A stretch of 64,000 nt of DNA from Salvator merianae (lineage: Eukaryota; Chordata; Lepidosauria; Squamata; Teiidae), in the NCBI GenBank assembly GCA_003586115.2, contig QVOM02000090.1, forward strand, positions 14,049,657 to 14,113,656, given 5' to 3'. Numbering within the stretch: position 1 is the stretch's first letter; each line of letters starts with the position of its first letter. Below are positions 60,467 through 64,000 of this stretch, piece by piece. Under the pieces are notes generated by a model that did no database searches, was not told the origin of the DNA, and saw nothing but the letters and a program-made list of their open reading frames with translations. A program made the translations under genes and the position numbers.

Positions 60467-61244
60467 GAGAAATCATCATGCAAGATCTCAGCGCCCCACC
60501 CCACCTAATTCTGCCAGACTTACTAATTGCATCCCCTCCTGCTTGGTCTAATTAGCCTCCTCTGATGGACAGAATTCTCAACGCACAAGCAAAGGCCTGT
60601 CTGACTCCTGAGAAAAGGCAAAGGGCCTCCTGAGGTCATTGTTTCCTCAGGAAAAGGGAAAAAAGAAAGAAAAAGAAGGCTGCTTGAAGGCTGTCACCAA
60701 GGCCTTGTGGAACTCGGACGTGGGGAAATGAAAAAGCAGAAAGGGCAGAAAGCAACAATCTACATTTAGGACGAAAAGCGTAGCAGAATGGGGCCGACAG
60801 CTTTTAAATGGACGCTGTTTCAGTGCCTTTATCAGCAGGATGCTTAACAATGTGAGAAGCAAAGAAAAGACCCCCTGGATCGGACCTGTGGCTATTAAAT
60901 TAAATACAGTTTGCACACACAAGCTATTGAGGATGAAAATCTTCTCCTACGCTTTCAGAGGGGCAAGAGTGCCGTCTAATTTTCCACCTGATCACTGTAA
61001 GCAATTGCAGAAAGCACTGTGCGGATTGTGTTCACCCGTGACCACCCCTGCTTACTAATTCTGTGCCTTACACTGCACAGGAGCAGACTGGGCTGTTTCC
61101 ATCTAGTCATTTGGCAACCCTAGGTGAGCAACTTTAGACGCAATGGTGTTCTAGCTGCTGGCATTGCAAGAAACAGGGGCGGGCAGACTGGATGTGTCAC
61201 TTTGTGAATTCTTTTGCTGCCCTCTCGTGGTTTCCACAAGAAAG

Positions 61245-61248
<4 letters not shown>

Positions 61249-61282
<34 letters not shown>
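61249..61282. repeat. (GT)n microsatellite
   Basis: A pure GT run of 17 units. Confidence 0.95.
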
Positions 61283-61285
<3 letters not shown>

Positions 61286-61716
61286 CAACGAGAAACAACC
61301 CATGAAGGATTGCCATTTCAAGGTTGTAAAGTGGAAACGTCAAGGAAGTTTTCTCCACAATGTCTCTCAAAGATGTCCTCACCTGTGCCAGTCCTGGAGA
61401 AGTAGTTAATTCTTTTTCATTATTATTGAAAGAGAGGGTGAAGGAGGAAGAGGAACACGAGGATCTGGTCCTAGTGAATTGGCAAGACGCAGAGATGAGA
61501 AAATCTACTCTGCCTTCCTGGATTGGGGCATGAATCACCAATACCTCACTGACCTGAATAATCTCCTCCCTGCTTTCTCATTCATGAACTCACCAGTTAT
61601 GCTGCCAGAGAAGATCTGCCTGCTGAGATTTTTTGCTGAAAACAGAAAAATGCCGTCAAGCGATTTCTCATCATTTTTATCTCCAGAAAGGGACTCTGGT
61701 TTGATATTCCATTAGA

Positions 61717-61980
61717 TATATGAACAAGCCCTGCTGGATCAGGCTGCAGCCCACCTAGTCCAACATCCTGTATCACACAGTGGCGCACCCATTGCATCTG
61801 GGCATCTCCAGCAGAAGACGAAGGCAAAACCTTCACCTGCTCTTGACACCCTACAAATGGCCTTCAGAGGCCTCCTGCCTGTCTCTCTGTCCTGCTGGTG
61901 GTACCTGGGCATCCACTCTAGGAGCCACTGATACACCTGTCCTCCATGAATCTGTCTAACCCTTTCTTAAAGCTTCATTG
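61717..61980 (+). mobile_element. Interspersed retroposon (family S1, copy 3)
   Basis: Begins AAGCCCTGCTGGATCAGGC, then CTAGTCCAACATCCTG and CACACAGTGGCGCACC, the longest of three copies seen. Confidence 0.65.
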
Positions 61981-62727
61981 GGGGTTGCACAGTATTGCAG
62001 CTTCACTGAGCCTGCACCCATTCTGACCTCTTGCTCCATCTGCATTTATTTAACAATAAATATGCCGGCCACCACTGGTATGTGCCAGTGAAAGTATAGC
62101 ACTGCCGATATGCCTGCTTTCCTCACGGTCTCCTGCCAGCCTTTCTTCCGGCAGCCTGAGTTTCAAAGAGGATTTTTTTTGTGGGGGGGGGGGAGCAGAA
62201 GGTACAGCAACATCATCCCAACCCCCACAAGCCTGTGGTATGAAGTCGTGGGAAGGAGGTTTCTTTTCCTGCCTGAGTGATCCCTAAACCGAAAACTAAT
62301 CCAGGCGCGCAGGAGCAGAAAAGGAAAGTGAAACTCAACTCCAAACAAAAAGGATGCAACAAGTGCTTAGGCAGGAACTGGAAATGCCGCCGCGGATCCC
62401 GAATTCCGCAAAGCATCAAAGCCGAAGCAGCCTTATTCCGTCGTTAGATGCAAACCCAGCACAGTTCTGACTGGGGTGGGTGCGCGTTCCCACTATGTTG
62501 TCCCTAGCTTTCGGCTGCACAGCCCCCCCCCCCCCCAGACAATTGTGACAGCCTCCAGGCTTCTGAGGTTATTTACGTTTTGAAACCGCTCCGATCACTT
62601 TCGTTTCCCTTTTTCCTCCAGCACTGGATCGAAAGAAAAACTCCGCTCAGATCTCTTTCCTTTCATCATCATCATCAGCGCCCCCTGCTGCCCCCCCCCC
62701 TGCAGAAAACAGACAGGCTCCCTCCTT

Positions 62728-62733
62728 TATAAA
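62728..62733 (+). promoter_or_regulatory. TATA box of an unnamed plus-strand gene
   Basis: TATAAA in TTTATAAAGC, about 100 bp before an ATG in a GC-rich block. The likely start site is near 62755-62765. The other promoters in this window lack such a clear TATA. Confidence 0.5.
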
Positions 62734-62828
62734 GCTGCGCGCGTCCCGACCCGACTCAGAGAGAGGGATTGCGTGGAGAGGAAGCGTTTTGCGGTTCTGT
62801 GCTTGCTCTGGGCGATCGGCGCTTTAAA

Positions 62829-62837
62829 ATGGGGACG
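62829..62837 (+). CDS. Possible first coding exon of an unidentified gene
   Basis: AAAATGGGGACG/GTAAGG: an ATG in good context, three codons (MGT) and a strong donor. If real it is a first coding exon in phase 0, with the rest of the gene beyond the window. In human the next plus-strand genes are RNF185 and LIMK2, but their remembered N termini do not clearly start this way, so no name is given. It could also be untranslated leader. Confidence 0.3.
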
Positions 62838-64000
62838 GTAAGGCAGGGAGAACCAGGTCGGATGGGGGATCGCTGCCTTGCTGGGCACGGGTGCCAGCTT
62901 GCCTTGGGGGGACAGGCTTGTAAAGGGCTGGTGGACGCCGAATTTAGCCCCAGGATGCTCGGAGGCGCACCTGTGCCAAGATCCGCGGAAGAGGGGCGTT
63001 GGGATTCCTGCCGCCATGTAGCGCTCAGAGAGGCGCATCAGCGGGTCGGTGGCAGATGGCCGTTTTTAGTGCCCATCTACCCCCGAGTTTTAACCGAGCT
63101 TCAGTCCACTTTCAGAGCGGGAGAACGCATTAGCAAAGCCGCCAGCTGTTTTCTTTCGGCATGATCCAACCTGGAAAATCCCCCTTGGTTAGATAATGTG
63201 GAAAGAAAGCAACGAGTCGGGCTGAAGCTGGATGAAAGCTTCGCTTGGACTGGGACCCTGCCACTGTCTGGGTGGTGCGTCCCTCTGGGGGTTCGTGGGC
63301 GACTCTCCCTGAAGAGGAGCGCAGCGGCTCGCAAGCTTTTGCTAGGACCGCCTCGCGCTGCTGCTTTAATTCCATTATCGTCGCATGGATGCAGGAGTGC
63401 TTTCCAGCTGTACGACGTTCCCCTCGCCAGCCCTTGCCGCCTTTTCCACCCGCCCCGCCCCCCGGGATTCCTGTGAACGTTGTATTTCTCTCATCTGTTG
63501 CAACTGCGAAGAGTGTTTGCAAATAGTCTGCAGTTAGCTCGTGGTCCACGGACCCAATTCCAAGGGTGGTCCTTTCCTCGGCGTCTCCGCTGAGTTTAAG
63601 CTGGGGATTGTTTCAAAGGTCCTGTCGCTCCAGGCACCCTGTTAGGGCTCCTTCAAAGACAGCGCTGATGGAAGCAGTTCATCCTCCAGCGGAGCGTTAG
63701 CCCTAACTTACGAAAACTTAGAAAAAAAGATCAGTCTGCATCAAAGGATTTTGAGTAAATCATTCCAGAATGGGAAGACCCAAGTGGGTCAAGCCTCTCT
63801 TTTGCCACCAGAATGGTCTGGCAAGGTTGCTATTTCTGCCTTTTCTCCCCAGAGACCTTTCCTGAAGACTCTGTGTGTCTATACTTGCAAATGCCTGTAT
63901 GTGTCCCCCGTTTTCCACATCTGGGGGCAGTTCGCGAAATATTTCACTCCCAGGAAACGTCAAGCCTGTAATTCTTTCCCGGTGTTTCCCCCCCCCCCCC
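62838..64000 (+). other. Putative first intron at the right edge
   Basis: GC-rich to about 63.6 kb, then AT-richer. The window ends in a run of C. No exon is recognised; the frame at 63130-63549 (minus) has no supporting context. Confidence 0.4.

Larger units (their letters stand above)
51952..62700. other. Intergenic region right of PLA2G3
   Basis: No gene is supported over 10.7 kb. Contents seen: PLA2G3 promoter block to about 52.2 kb, a GTTT run (53186-53203), S3 copy (about 54625-54740), family C elements (about 55527-55858 and 60018-60272), an old retroposon piece (59620-59790), a GGGGT cluster (60443-60466), a GT microsatellite (61249-61282) and an S1 copy (61717-61980). GC-rich frames at 55.9-57.7 kb and 58.8-59.3 kb are not recognised as genes. 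Confidence 0.55.

Noticed and set aside
63991..64000. A terminal run of C at the window end.
   Set aside because: It is simply the cut edge of the window within a C-run, not evidence for a telomere or a gap.

Overview
The window is vertebrate nuclear DNA: multi-exon genes with GT-AG introns, GC-rich promoters, microsatellites and many short interspersed elements. The gene order SMTN (+), SELENOM (-), INPP5J (+), PLA2G3 (-) matches human 22q12.2 from general knowledge. Protein divergence and repeats of the kind common in lizards and geckos make a squamate reptile the most likely source. This is inference; no species can be named.

Layout. Positions 1-8.2 kb hold the 3' end of SMTN (smoothelin), with two alternative terminal coding exons at 1930-2074 and 5629-5779. 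Each supplies a different end to the C-terminal calponin-homology domain. Positions 9.7-14.4 kb hold a complete SELENOM gene on the minus strand: five coding exons, an in-frame TGA (selenocysteine) in a 36-nt microexon, and a SECIS-like hairpin in the 3' region at 9758-9825. Positions 20.7-41.6 kb hold INPP5J, a phosphoinositide 5-phosphatase, in 13 coding exons that join in frame to a 933-residue model. Its N-terminal exon carries a 23-residue tandem repeat. Positions 41.9-52 kb hold PLA2G3 on the minus strand, a group III secreted phospholipase A2, in seven coding exons that join to a 563-residue model. Its second intron carries an 83-bp tandem array with an octamer (ATTTGCAT) in nearly every unit. 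From 52 to 62.7 kb I find no supported gene, only transposon remnants and unique DNA. At 62.7 kb a TATA box and a tiny first coding exon suggest the promoter of another plus-strand gene that continues past the window.

The four genes are not an operon and work separately: smooth-muscle cytoskeleton (SMTN), ER redox (SELENOM), PI(4,5)P2/PI(3,4,5)P3 turnover (INPP5J) and extracellular lipid hydrolysis (PLA2G3). SELENOM and INPP5J diverge across a 6.3-kb gap. INPP5J and PLA2G3 converge, with predicted poly(A) signals about 250 bp apart.

Limits. Exon boundaries were read by eye from splice consensus, codon phase and remembered family similarity; no alignment or RNA data were used. Repeat families are described by their shared sequence, not by library name.
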